NCBI GenBank assembly: GCA_026874595.1
Contig: CM049309.1
Location: 55,789,926 to 55,853,925 of the forward strand
DNA length: 64,000 nt
Direction of reading: 5' to 3'
Source: Sipunculus nudus
Lineage: Eukaryota > Annelida > Sipuncula > Golfingiida > Sipunculidae
Shown: positions 11,541 to 24,010 of the stretch, piece by piece
Layout of the letters: each line of letters begins with the position of its first letter
Position numbering within the stretch: position 1 is the stretch's first letter
Notes under the pieces: generated by a model
Told to the model about the DNA's origin: nothing
Databases searched by the model: none
Seen by the model: the letters and a program-made list of their open reading frames with translations, nothing else
Position numbers and translations under genes: made by a program

Positions 11541-11942
11541 CATCTGGAAATTAGAAATAGTTTAAATTATTGGTGTAATATCTTATGTATCTGACATATA
11601 TGAAACTATTCTGGACAGTTTTCTATATGTTGGCTGTATATTGTAACCATAACGGTCTCCACCATCGCCTCTATATATTAGAAGAAATTAGAATAAGTTT
11701 AAACTATTGATGTAATATCTGATGTGTCTGACATATATGACACTATTCTGGACAGTTTTCTATATGTTGGCTGTATATTGTAACCATAACGGTCTCCACC
11801 ATCGCCTCTATATATTAGAAGAAATTAGAATTAGTTTAAACTATTGATGTAATATCTGATGTGTCTGACATATATGACACTATTCTGGACAGTTTTCTAT
11901 ATGTTGGCTGTATATTGTAACCATAACGGTCTCCACCATCGC

Positions 11943-11944
<2 letters not shown>
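11541..11944. repeat. 137-bp tandem repeat, three copies
   Basis: AACGGTCTCCACCATCGCC recurs at about 11651, 11788 and 11925, giving a period of 137 bp. The second and third copies are nearly identical; the first is slightly more diverged (TTGGTGTAATATCTTATGTA against TTGATGTAATATCTGATGTG). The array runs directly into a (TA)n tract. Confidence 0.9.

Positions 11945-12008
<64 letters not shown>
11945..12008. repeat. (TA)n microsatellite
   Basis: About 31 TA units grown from the CTCTATATAT end of the last 137-bp repeat copy. Confidence 0.95.
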
Positions 12009-12011
<3 letters not shown>

Positions 12012-14150
12012 GAAGCGAACATTTAGATCGCTTTGATAGGAAAATAATTGCTGCGGGCTCGGTCTAATTACACGTGTGAAATACCGGCTGGCGACCCGGT
12101 TTGGAGTGTCCCTGAAACAAAGTTGACTTGTACCAAGTAATCACTAAACAATGCCAATATAACAAGTGACCGGCCATACGCGAACTCTACCCTGGTCACA
12201 TGAGGCGGACATTACCTGGGGTTGGCGGAGGCCTCTGAACTATGAAGCTCTTATCTTTTATCAGCTCATTTGTTGGTTTCATAACTGACTTTGTTCCTTG
12301 GATGGACCTGCATTGAGGTCTGTTCATAATATACCGGTACACAATATCCTTGGAAAGTGCTCACTCGATGATAATCAGAAATATTGTGTCTGTTACCTTT
12401 CAGTTAAGATAGTTTGATGAAACACCACAGGTGGCGCCAGCGTACAGGTCTCATGATTTCTTTGTCATAAATATTAAACTGGACGACACAAGCTCTCATT
12501 TCTTATATGAGTCTTTTATTAAACAAAACATTGAGTTTTATGATGTATTGCACATATATAATGAATTTGAAATCCTTCCTCATACGAAGTACCATGAGTA
12601 TATGTTACGCAGTGTAAACGTTGTATAAAATGCTTTTGTTTAAACCCGACGAAATATTATATCCTATTGTGATAACGTTGAATAGAATGGCTTTGTGAGT
12701 ACCATAAACCATATACAGACAAGTTGAATTCTTATACTGTTTACGAATTTGTAACATTGACCTGAAACTAATTCTCAAATACGCTAACAGGCAGTATATG
12801 TCACTACTCTGTTTAAATTTAGGTCTCACATTTGAATATACACAAAGAAAGAACCATGAAACAAATGACAGTGGTTGTTTATAAGAAAATCGATGTATAT
12901 TTTTGCTCTGATATGTATCATGATAGAATAATGTACATGATTACCACATAACTTGTGCGTTGCGATGAACGGACCCAAGCATTGTCATTAATAATAATTA
13001 CAGGTTTGCCGTCATGCGGATTTAAATGACACGTGGATCATTAAATGCTAAATTTATTTTTACGTCATATGCATGAATATTCAGAGATATAGGGAATGCC
13101 TGTAAGGTTATACAGAGATATTCATATTTTTTTCCACCAGGTAAATATAATATATATTCTAGACCAGACGAATCGTTATACTGACTGGCCCTAACTCTGA
13201 CCCTGCAGTGTAAGCCAGACTGTAAGTCTGGTCAAATCTGTGACCGGCCTAGATTGATTAAATCATATATCATATAAACTCATTAAAATTCCAGATTTAC
13301 TCTTTATTACTTCTGTTGACTGTGTATAGATAAAATGCACAGCTGAAAGGGAAAATGTTAAAAAGGTGTGTTTTTTTTATTGTACATGAAAACCATCAAT
13401 CAACCACAATCGAGAAGAGCGCTCGGGAGGCAGATCATTAAAAAAATGTAATGTGAAAACAGGTTTATTGTGAAGAAAAGAAAAAAAAATCTGTTTTCAT
13501 TCTGGCATTTAGTTAGAATGGCAGCCACCTTGGATTTAAATTGGCCACCATAGGAAGCATGATTTGCTTAAATCTCAGTTCATAAACATGCATATTTTAG
13601 CTCTCGGACGTTCTAGGTACTAGGTGTATGGATATAGTTTTAACCCTCATTTACAGGGCAGAGAGATGGAGTTTTTCCTATATTTGTAATTTCTCCTAGA
13701 AAAACTAAATTCATGGGGGTCTTGGGAATCGCTCCACATAGAAGTAATTATACCGGTTTCCAAATTCTACTCAAAAATTTTGCCACAAACATCAACGATT
13801 TTGTACGCCACGCTCCCTCCCTCCCTGCCCTTCTCTCTCTCTCTCTCTCTCTTTCTGTGTGTGTGTGTGTGTGTGTGTTTACGCGTAATGCGTAATTTTC
13901 AAGGCATTACGGCTCGGTATATATATATATACTGATCAAGCGCTACGTCCACTTCGGTTTGTAGGCTAAATTTGTTATCCTTGCCTACCAAAAACGAGTC
14001 GGCTCATCCACTTACTGCGACCTTCCACCTGATTTATAGCTTTAGCCTGTTATGTTTTATCATTATTAAATGGAATATTAAATGAAAAAAAAAGATAGAA
14101 AGATTATGATACACATGATAGGACGATCGGAGATAAAAAAAAAAAATAAA
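12009..14150. other. Intergenic DNA, no gene seen
   Basis: The first 300 bases (about 12009-12320) are of balanced composition and include a CTTATCTTTTATCAG double GATA-type site. This could be a regulatory island, but there is no direct evidence. The rest is AT-rich, with a (CT)n(GT)n compound repeat at 13830-13879. No exon is recognised. Confidence 0.45.
13830..13879. repeat. (CT)n(GT)n compound microsatellite
   Basis: About 11 CT units followed by about 11 GT units. Confidence 0.95.
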
Positions 14151-15219
14151 TAAGACAATTAATATTGAAACCTAATATATAAATCCTTGCTCTATCTTTC
14201 TTGTGCTTCTTTCTTTGTTTCTTCAAGCATTATGCTTATTCTTATCGCCCAAGGAAGTTTTTATATCTTTATAGATTATTTTAGTGGAGGCAGTCGCCTC
14301 CATTCTGTAAAGTGATAACTAGGATATATTGCCAAGAGTTCTTTTGGACACCTTTATATGTTGACAGGTATTACATTTTGCCAGACAATCTGGCTTTAGC
14401 AGCGCTTGCTGTTTCCTTTCGGATAGGCTGACGATTTATTTACCGAGAGCCTGTCGTTTACAACCTTTCAGGTCCGGAATTAAATTTGATTGCCACAAAA
14501 AAATGGACTTCGCAATGTAGTTGTCAGATTTGGACCCGCACCTGACAATTAAATCCCCACTACTCGGACGTGTTAAGTGTTTGAAGGGTCTGCTGAAAAA
14601 CATTCTTAATCTGAATCTCACAGAAAAAAAATAATATAAAAGCAGCCCGAGGGTCGTGCCTGTTCCTGTCAGATATACATGCAGAACAAATCAAATCAAT
14701 AAGGTCATAAATGAGTTTAATCCTATACTGACTCTATACCTGAAACCAAGTCTGGAGCGTCAAATTGTATTGATTGCCCATAAATCCCAACATAAAACCT
14801 CCGTTGAGACTGTCCACATTTGCTTGTTTAAAAATATGAGAAGAAAACTGAATGTTTAATAAAATATCCTTATCAGGATGAAGTGGACTGTAGAATTACT
14901 AGAGTGGATGTCCGGGTACCCGGGCCATGGTACCTGCATATCAACAACCAAATTATGCTCTCTCCGGTTCCGCCAACTATATCCATACACCAGGGAGTGC
15001 GAAATATATGTCGCTGACACAGGATGTATATTTTCATAATATCGAAATATGATTTTATGTTAAAAGTAAGGGGGGTTTTGTTATACTGGTGGCTTATATA
15101 TAATCTCTCCACCGGATCCATCAGGTGAAAATTATACAATCAACGTTCATGTCGCTGTGTATTCTGGATGCGTAACACGAATTTTACCGGTCTATGGTGA
15201 CCTTACAGAGTCTGTTACC

Positions 15220-18200
15220 CAGCGGCGTACCTAGCCTCATTGCCGCCCGGGGCGGTCTTAGAAATTGCCGCCCCTCTAACAAAACATTACAAACCTGGAT
15301 AACATATTAAAATATATCGTGTCAAATGTCCTTGTTACAGGCTTTTATTTGACCACAACGCAATTATATGGATTCACTGGCAGGGAATTCTTCCGCCACA
15401 TATTAAAGAGCAGAAATCTCTTTGCTAATGTACATCAAAAGATCGCTCGAAGCTCAAACAATTATATTTTATCATGAAGTAAACAGAAAGGAATAAAACG
15501 AATAAATTGTAACTATAAACAGATTAAACTGCAGGATACACATATAATGTGTGAAATTAAACTTTCATCATTCATGTAAACACGGTTCATGATTACTTTA
15601 TACTCAACTTGGGAAAAAACTTTATTTGGTGAGTGTTATTCCATTCTCAACGTATACAAATACCTTGTCACATTTATAATTCCACCTCTTGTTAACGCAT
15701 ATGACAGCAGGTACACCTAATAGAGCTATTGAGATAGGCATGGTACTGCTGCATGCAAGGCACTTTAGTCTTTCCTAAAAAAGCATAATTCATGAGTTAA
15801 GCCTATATATGTAGGCAGGGCATGTTTAATATTTTCACATAAAAAAATCCACTGTTTGGACAAACTGACTTTGTTTAATTAAAAAATCCTCCAAGTTAAA
15901 AACATACCTCAATTCAAGGCTAAATCAAAATCATTTAAGAATTATAGTGATTATGCACTTTGTGAGGTCTTATTTATGAACTTATGACTATTTGTTATTC
16001 AATAAAGTATTTAAATAAATGTCAAGTAATGATATAATTTAAATATATATTATAATTTAATTTCAAATGATTTGTCATAATATAAAACAAGTGTCTGAAG
16101 GTAGTGCTTAATTAAACTGTTAATAACAGAATTAACAGTACAGGTAAATATATCTTTAATTTAAGTTTTGAACTCTAAAAGTTAAAACTGATACTTGATA
16201 CGTATATTGGACATTGGCTAAGCGGCCAGGGGGATTCATCCCGCCGGACAGTTATAATAGAATTATATTTTAAAGTTAAATAATTCCTACATAGGCCTGG
16301 GTGTTTATTGTTTTTATTCACGTTACATAAAAGATTATGCAGGCCATATTGGTTAATCAAAAGAAACAGGCATTTATAGGTAGTACTCATTATATACACG
16401 ATGTAAACGTCTGTATTTTAACAAGACTGATGTTAGAGTATGAAGAATCGTGGAAAAAGGGCGCACCAGGTTGTTTCAGGCTGTTTAAATATCCTGGAAT
16501 TTCGGGAATTCAAGGGTTCAAGAATGAAAATTTTTTATACTTTAAAAGGAAAGAGCAACACAATTCGTCAAAATATTTTTCGCACAATGTGTATGACAGA
16601 CACCCTACCCCCCCCCCCCTACCGGGGGCCATCGGTCTTCTGGCAGGGTTTTTCCCTGGTGATTATCAGCTGCTGCTAGGGATTTCTGTAAACGACGACC
16701 GCCCTGAAATGCAGGCTTTTTGCATGATTAGTCAGTTTATCGATGGCGTTCTGACAATGCAAGATCACAGATCATAACAAAGAATAACTACAGATATGTA
16801 TTTCTTTTTTTGCGTATAGCCTGCCTCTATAGAGATCGTCCTCAAATAATTTGGTTGGTTCCACTGCCAACTGTTTAATCCCTGAAATTCTTGAAAAGGG
16901 ACAAAAAGGCCGAATTTGAACTTTTTGAGGAACTCCTTATGCCACTGATTATAATAAATCCCAGAAATGCCGCCCATAAAAAAATGTACAAAACGTTCGC
17001 TAATCATTTGGTATGTTCCATTGTCCAGTTTACAATCCCTGGAAAACTTGAACATAGGACAAAAAGGCCATATGTGTATTTTTTAGAACTCCTTATGCCA
17101 CTGATTATATTAAATCCGAGAAATGCCGCCCAAAAAAAAATGTGCAAATCGTTCGCTAATCATTTGGTAGGTTCCACTGTCCAGTTTATTATCCCTGGAA
17201 TAGTTGAACATGGGACAAAAAGGCCAAATTTGTACTTTTAGTATACTCCTTATGCCACTGATTATACTAAATCCAAGAAATGCAGCCCATAAAAAAATGT
17301 ACAAAACGTTCTCTAATCATTTGGTATGTTCCATTGTCCAGTTTATTATCCCTGGAATACTTGAACATGGGAAAAAAAGGCCAAATTTGTACTTTTAGTA
17401 TACTCCTTATGCCACTGATTATGCTAAATCCAAAAATGCCGCCCATAAAAAAAAAATGTACAAAACGTACGCTAATCATTTGGTAGGTTCCATTGTCCAG
17501 TTTATTATCCCTGGAATACTTTAACATGGGACAAAAAGGCCAAATTTGTACTTTTAGTATACTCCTTATGCCACTGATTATACTAAAGCAAGAAATGCCG
17601 CCCATAAAAAAATGTACAAAACGTTCGCTAATCATTTGGTATGTTCCATTGTCCAGTTTACAATCCCTGGAAAACTTGAACATAGGACAAAAAAGGTCAA
17701 ATTTGTACTTTTTGAGAACTCCTTATGCCACTGATTCTACTAAATCCGAGAAATGCCGCCCAAAAAAAATGTGCAAATCGTTCGCTAATCATTTGGTAGG
17801 TTCCATTGTCCGGTTTATAATCCCTGGAATACTTAAACATGAAACAAAAAGGCCAAATTTGTACTTGTTGAGAACTCCTTATGCCACTGATTATACGAAA
17901 TCCCAGAAATGCCGCCCATAAAAATGTACAAAACGTTCTCTAATCATTTAGTAGGTTCCATTGTCAAGTTTATAATCCCTGGAATACTTGAACATGGGAC
18001 AAAAAGGCCAAATTTATACATTTTGAGAACTCCTTATGCCACTGATTCTACTAAATCCGAGAAATGCCGCCCAAAAAATTTGCAAATCGTTCGCTAATCA
18101 TTTGGTAGGTTCCATTGTCCGGTTTATAATCCCTGGAATACTTGAACATGGGACAAAAAGGCCAAATTTATACATTTTGAGAACTCCTTGTGCCACTGAT

Positions 18201-18597
18201 TATACTAAATCCCAGAAATGCCGCCCAAAAAAAATGTACAAAATGTTCTCTAATCATTTGGTAGGTTCCATTGTCAAGTTTATTATCCCTGGAATACTTG
18301 AACATCGGACAAAAAGGCCAAATTTGTACATTTTGAGAACTCCTTGTGCCACTTATTAAACGAAATCCCAGAAATGCCGCCCCAAAAAAATGTACAAAGT
18401 GTTCGCTTATCATTTGGTATGTTCCATTTTCCAGTTTATAATCCCTGGAATACTTGAACATGGGATAAAAACGACAAATTTGTATTTTTTGAGGAATTCC
18501 TTGTGCCACTCATTAGACTAAATCCTCGAAATATCGCCCCCCAAAATGTCCCGCCCGGGGCGGACCGCCCCTGCCGCCCCCCTTAGGTACGCCACTG
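15220..18597. mobile_element. Non-autonomous hAT-like DNA transposon, 3.38 kb
   Basis: The left end CAGCGGCGTACCTAG and the inverse of the right end, CAGTGGCGTACCTAAG, form terminal inverted repeats of the CAGNGGCG type common in hAT elements. A perfect 8-bp direct duplication CTGTTACC flanks it at 15212-15219 and 18598-18605, the length hAT transposases make. The paralogous unit at about 24155-24175 reads ACAGAGTCTG with no insertion, so it serves as an empty-site relative. Subterminal regions are GC-rich (CCGCCCGGGGCGG at both ends). The interior has no transposase: about 15290-16860 is AT-rich filler and 16870-18520 is a minisatellite. Confidence 0.9.
16870..18520. repeat. ~155-bp minisatellite inside the hAT-like element, about 11 copies
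   Basis: Each unit includes ATGCCACTGATTATACTAAA, GAAATGCCGCCC, a poly-A run, TGTACAAAACGTTCGCTAAT and a CCCTGGAATACTTGAACAT block. The GAAATGCCGCCC landmark recurs about every 150-160 bp (near 16965, 17121, 17428, 17594, 17750, 17906, 18062, 18218 and 18373). Open frames here on both strands are periodic products of the repeat and not genes. The GCCGCCC-A(n)-TGT core resembles the element's own right subterminal sequence, from which the array may have grown. Confidence 0.9.
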
Positions 18598-19219
18598 CTG
18601 TTACCTGTGTAAGGACGTATCTGAATTGTACGTGTATTGTTGTGTGTAGCATACAGTTCCTTTCGGTTCATGTCTGGTTCATGCATATAAAGTTGAGAAT
18701 TAAGATGAAGGATTTCTTATTGCAATAAGCATCACAATATTTTTTTTAAAATTTCAAATCACAAGTTGTGTTTCTAAGGATAAAATAACCCACTTGTCAT
18801 GGCAGCTATTATGGCAATTTTGTGTCTTTACACATAAAATTGTCATTGTGAAATTGTGACTTCATTGTACAGAATTAATTTCACACAGTATTTTACTCGA
18901 ACGAAGTTTCGCTGAAAATAATTATGTGGTCTCATACACACCAAGTTGACTTTTTCCATATTTTATAGAGTGGTTTACCTTGGCGAATTATTGTGTTAAC
19001 CGTCCAAAAAAAACACAAAAAGATGCAATTTGCTGGCCGCCTACATGGTCACGTGACTTGAACTGTAATCGATTCAATCCACCATAGGTACCGTTATTTT
19101 CCATATAAGATCATCTTTGTTTATTTTTTAGCTTGTCTGCCACCTATTGTCAACACAATGATTTCTACTACAAGACGCCTCTATTTCAAATAAAAACCGT
19201 CTTAAAGAACGACATAATG

Positions 19220-19227
19220 TCACGTGA
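19220..19227. promoter_or_regulatory. TCACGTGA palindrome, array unit 1
   Basis: This is the E-box type palindrome bound by bHLH-zip factors, within GTCACGTGACTGTCCCCAGG. The block around it is retained in all six recognised units. Regulatory use is inferred only. Confidence 0.3.
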
Positions 19228-20299
19228 CTGTCCCCAGGAGAATGATACTTTCCCCCTTTTTCGGGCTATATCCTGGGACTGCTACGTGAATGTAGGTTTT
19301 CTGGCCGCCCCGGCCCCTTCGTTAATATGTTAAGCTGAGTGTGTCTCAAAACAAGGCTGTTATTGATGTGGCAGGAAATGTATTTTCATGAATTGTGTTA
19401 ATATTATCCGACAACACAGTCCAGTTTTTGGACTCCATGTGTGGTTAAATTTTCACACGAAGGTGTTTTTAAAACTTTCAATTGCTTAATCATTTCTTCT
19501 TCTAGATGAGACGGTATTCTGCTACAGTGCACAGCCAAATATTATTTTCATGCATATAATACATTTTCATTGGTCCCTTGCAGTTTCTTTGCTGAAATGA
19601 TATAATTATATGTTAGTGTTGTAAGCTTCCTGAATCCTGAACATATGACCATGCAGCACTCACATGCATTCATAAATTCATTGCATGGATGGGCAGCGGA
19701 CTGTATATTTTTATCAGTGGTTACTGTACGCTAATTTAATAATGCAAGACAAACAAAAGAAACAGAAGGGTAGAAAAGACAAAGGTATGGTATTTGTCCT
19801 CACCAAATGACTGATAACACGATATGTCGCTGTAATTCCACATATGCACTTGCATATTAATCTGAATAACTAAATACGAATAAATCTAGTATTATCACAT
19901 GATTCAATGCGATTAACATTAGATGTCGCTTGGCATTAGTCATACAGACCATTTGTATCCGTTATATTCATACCTTATCCCGTTTACCCAATTTTGCGGT
20001 TGAACGGACGGGTTCATTAATATAATGAAAATCCAGCACTGGACAGGAAATCCAGTATGTCGGCAATACCTCGTTTAAGAACATAATTGAGCAGTGTGTA
20101 AATTATGTAACGATGACATCATTAAACGTAAGCTACCGGTGCTTTATTCGGCTTTTTCAAGCCCATGCATCTCCTTTATATAATATACGTATTTGCACCA
20201 ATTGACCTGTGCATGCATGGGTGAAACAGCTTATCAATTAAACTTTTACACATAGGCTTAATCTGGGGCCTATCAAGGTTGTTTTATTGTAAACAAAAC

Positions 20300-20650
20300 T
20301 TAAATAATCTTAAAGGGGGGGGGGGTTTAAACAGAAAGATTCTATATGCTTGGATACAATTCTAAAAACTTAAGTTCAGGAATATCTATGTACAGGTCGC
20401 AAGAGGGGAGAGGTCAGGGGAGATACCGTGTATGATGTTCTGCTTTTATAACGTATACAACTGTATTGGTTTGTTTAGTTAACGCACGTTGGAAATGTAG
20501 TTTTATTATATAAATATCGCAAAGGCTTGCATTCCTTACAATGCAGATTTCTCGTTTATGATGTCATTTTTTAGGCCACTTGAAACACCTGCGATAGTAT
20601 GTTAACCTCATTGTATAATTTAGTATATGGACGGTCGTGTGTGTGTTTTT
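20300..20650. other. Unique AT-rich spacer
   Basis: Contains a short G run near 20315. No gene or repeat family is recognised. Confidence 0.4.
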
Positions 20651-20744
20651 TAAGATAGTGCGGACAGTACAGACTACAAAAACGCAAATTAGTTTGAGAC
20701 ATGTAGAGGTGTACGTTTATATAGAGATGTCCACGCTTTCCACG

Positions 20745-20783
<39 letters not shown>

Positions 20784-20981
20784 GTGTGTGTGTGTGTGTG
20801 TGTGTTGGGTGGGGGGGGGGGGGGGTGTTTGTTTGAAGACAACAGTCAAGCAAGATTACCTGAATATATTTGAAATAACATAAGATAGTGCGGACAGTAC
20901 AGACTACAAAAACGCAAATTAGTTTGAGACATGCAGAGGAAGCTTGTGTACGTTTATATAGAGATGTCCACGCTTTCCACG

Positions 20982-21030
<49 letters not shown>

Positions 21031-21117
21031 GTGTGTGTGTGTGTTTGGTGGGGGGGGGGGGTGTTTGTTTGAAGACAACAGTCAAGCAAGATTACCTGAA
21101 GATATTTGAAATAACAT
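20651..21117. repeat. ~230-bp direct duplication with embedded TA/TG/G tracts
   Basis: TAAGATAGTGCGGACAGTAC begins both copies, at 20651 and 20881. Each copy runs through CACGCTTTCCACGATT, then (TA)n, (GT)n and (G)n, and closes with AGACAACAGTCAAGCAAG and GAAATAACAT. The copies differ in tract lengths and in a small insertion (GAAGCTTGTGTACG) in copy 2. This is a recent tandem duplication. Confidence 0.92.
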
Positions 21118-22330
21118 GCAGCATGGTGATGGTGTAAACGAGACTCAGAAATTGATCATATATTATATTTTAAGGCGCAGAATAACCAATTGACTATATC
21201 TTCTCATGCGGTCTGTTTGTTATTGCAACACATTATGTGTAAAGGGACAATTTTACAGATGGCGCATCTACACTTTTCCTGACAACACGATTATACTTCC
21301 GCAACCATTTTTCTTATCATACCTTTTATAGGAACAATATCTTGCCAAATTATCTCCTGGCTAATTGACATTTAACTTCGGCTTATATACATGGCTCTGG
21401 ACGAAACGTGACCAGTCACATCGTTATGGCCCCGGAGAATATATGACCACTGATATGAATGTGCCTATAGACGTGTTCAAATAAAAGTAAAAAAATATAA
21501 CTTGTTATACTCAATTTATAAACATGGGGAAATGTGAGGAAAGTTGAGACGGATAGACGACATCGGCAATTTATATTTGCTGATCGCTCCCCAAACAATC
21601 TAATAAACCCAGAGATAAACGTGAGAAAGGCCATGTTCTTGGCCAGTGTGCAAAAATATACGTTTTTATTTGTAACTAATCCATACATTAACTGCTTATG
21701 ATTTGTTGTTATTTTGGTATATTTTTGAATGAATAGGAGGACCATGACCTGTTAGTTGCACCGCGATAAGATTGATACATTATTCACCACCTGTCGTTGA
21801 GACATAAGAGCGATTCTCAGAGGACTATCCGGGTCCAAAACTTTAACCACTATAAAGACTACGTCCTATATTTGTAGTACATGGTGTGTTGACGCGAAGT
21901 GCGTGATCCGTCTGCGCAAGTGCGTATATCCATGGGCGATTTATCACTCGTATAGCATGGGGCGAAATCCAGTGTGTTTGCAAAATTTTGAACGCCCAAA
22001 GAGGCTTGGTTTTTATTCATTTTTTTTAGCTTTGTAAATGATATATTCGTTGATAAAAGAACACATATATTATTAAAACATTCATCGTCTGTTTTTTAAA
22101 TCATTTCCAAAATCATCAGCAGAACGGTACTTATTCTTGATTGTGTTTTTTTCAGTCTTACACAGGAGGTTGGAATCCTTCCTTTTTTTGTGTGATCTTG
22201 AAACCTTTGGTGATACCTGTAATTTGGAGCCACAAATACGACAGACGGAAGATGGTCAATTTAATTAACCTTAGACAAACATGGACAATGGGTACAGATT
22301 TTACGAATTTGAACGCTTTACGGTCGTGAT
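21118..22330. other. Intergenic DNA, no gene seen
   Basis: AT-rich unique sequence between the 230-bp duplication and array unit 2. The short open frames show no domain. Confidence 0.5.
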
Positions 22331-23765
22331 TTTTAACGCATCACAAGCATATATTTTATTGTAAATATATCTCGAATATATACAAATGTATAAAAGACAA
22401 TTTAAGATAAAAAGAAATAAATAAGATGATTATAAGTAAAACATAATGTATTTCTTTGCTCAACTTTTCTCTTGCCTCTTCCTTTGGTTGAATTTATTTT
22501 TTTACCAATAATGTTGGTGGAAGTTGCCGTCTCCATTTTGAAAAGTGTAAACTAAGATAATATTGTCAAGGTTTTTTATGGCCTTTTTAACCTTGGGCAA
22601 GCTCTTGTTGTTTCCTTTCGGAGAGACCTACAGGTTTATTTAACCGACAGCCTGCCATTCCCAACATTTCAGATCCAGAATTAAGTCTGATGTCACAAAG
22701 GACGGCCCTCCGATGTACATCTTCTGCACCTGACAGTTACTGGATCACTGCGCAGAATGGTTAAGTGTTAGACTGCAAGGCTGAAGAACATTCATAAATG
22801 GAATGTTACAGAAGAAAACCTGGTTATGTGAAAGCAAACTCAGCATTACGTTTGTTCCTGTCAGATACACATACAGACTAAAGCATTTAGGCTTAAAATG
22901 AGATTAACCGGATACTGACTTATCCTGAAATCCAATTTGAAGCGCTTAATCAACCCTAAATCCCGATTGAATTTACAAAATTATCCTCGCTCGGGGCTTC
23001 CCTCGTCCGCGAAGCCAGATCAAATATAATAATTACGTAGTCATCATACTCACCTATTATTAACAGGCACCAATTTAAGGCAGATGCTTATCAAATGAAA
23101 CAGTTAATATATGCAGTCCTGAAGATAAAGTCATATGCGCCACGCTTTATCTGACAATACTTGAAAAACATCAAACATATAAGCATGTATAGTAAAGCAT
23201 CTTTGGCAACTGAAATTGACCAACTTACGTCATGACATCCAAACAAACTATGCTTCTAGTCGGAGCTAGAAGGCATAGGACCTTGTTTTGTGATAAATAT
23301 AACGTGTTTGTGTACTTACTATAGTATTTTAACCTCCTGATACCGAAACTGAAGGGTACAAGATGATATATCTATTCCACTTTTTCAGAAATGCTTTCAC
23401 AGACGTGAAATTTCTCTCTATCAAGTTGCAATCAGTGTACGGGATTGTGGTGTGCCCTTTGCATCTGTCTTCTCATCGTACATCCACCATCGGTGTTTCC
23501 TTTGGTTATTTAATTATTAAATAACCCCTGGTGCAGAAACAGCATCGTCAACGGCTGTAATAAGGGTGGCATTTTGAAGAGATGAAAGGCATGAAACTGC
23601 ACTAAAAAACGTTTAAATAAACCTACACAAAAAACAATCCGAATCCGTTACCGCACCCCATCCGTATACCGCATCCGTGCAACTGGACTCGTGGCTTTAG
23701 ATCTAGCTCAATCTCCCCGGTTCCGCAAATTATTCATATACCAGTGATCTAATAATATATCAATG

Positions 23766-24010
23766 CAGGGGCGGATCCTGGGTTTAGGAAAAAGAAGGGG
23801 GGGGGGGGGTGTCCAACCAAGGAGGACTATAATGACAAAACCTAAACAATTTAAGGTCCCAAGGTCCGGAAAAAGTGGTGAGGGGGGAGGGGGGGGGGAG
23901 CTTCAGGCCGTAAAAAATTGTCTGAAACCAATAAAAAAGGTTTCGGCAGCTGAAAAAGGGGCCCCGCATCTGCTTCTGCAATGGCACAGGTTTTATATTT
24001 CCTTTATATC
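23766..24010. mobile_element. Fragment of an hAT-like MITE (CAGGGGCGGATCC end)
   Basis: The terminal CAGGGGCGGATCCTGGGTTT and the inner GGTCCCAAGGTC block recur inside both arms of the 31.3-35.1 kb foldback element (about 31700-31790, and inverted at about 34560-34665). The right end is not clear, so the boundary is approximate and the class is inferred from the terminal bases. Confidence 0.5.

Larger units (their letters stand above)
14150..20300. repeat. Array unit 1 (interrupted by the hAT-like element)
   Basis: This is the first recognised unit of the 14-49 kb array. The block order is: the GGAGGC..GCCTCCATT block (about 14285), a CTGACAATTAAAT..GTTAAGTGTT block (about 14540-14580), an ATACATGCAGAACAAATC block (about 14678), a GTGTATTCTGGATGCG block (about 15157), then after the transposon the TTTGTTTATTTTTTAGCTTGTCTGCC..TCACGTGAC block (about 19115-19230) and the CAGTATGTCGGCAATACC..GACATCATTAAACG block (about 20050-20130). 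The same blocks recur in the same order downstream. Without the 3.4-kb insertion the unit is about 2.8 kb. No conserved reading frame is visible. Confidence 0.65.

Noticed and set aside
16337-16777. A 146-codon plus-strand open frame
   Set aside because: It lies in the non-autonomous hAT-like element, shows no transposase motif, and overlaps low-complexity C runs.
16891-18509. Series of similar 60-140 codon open frames on both strands
   Set aside because: They are periodic by-products of the ~155-bp minisatellite, and stops fall at varying places among copies. No family resemblance.
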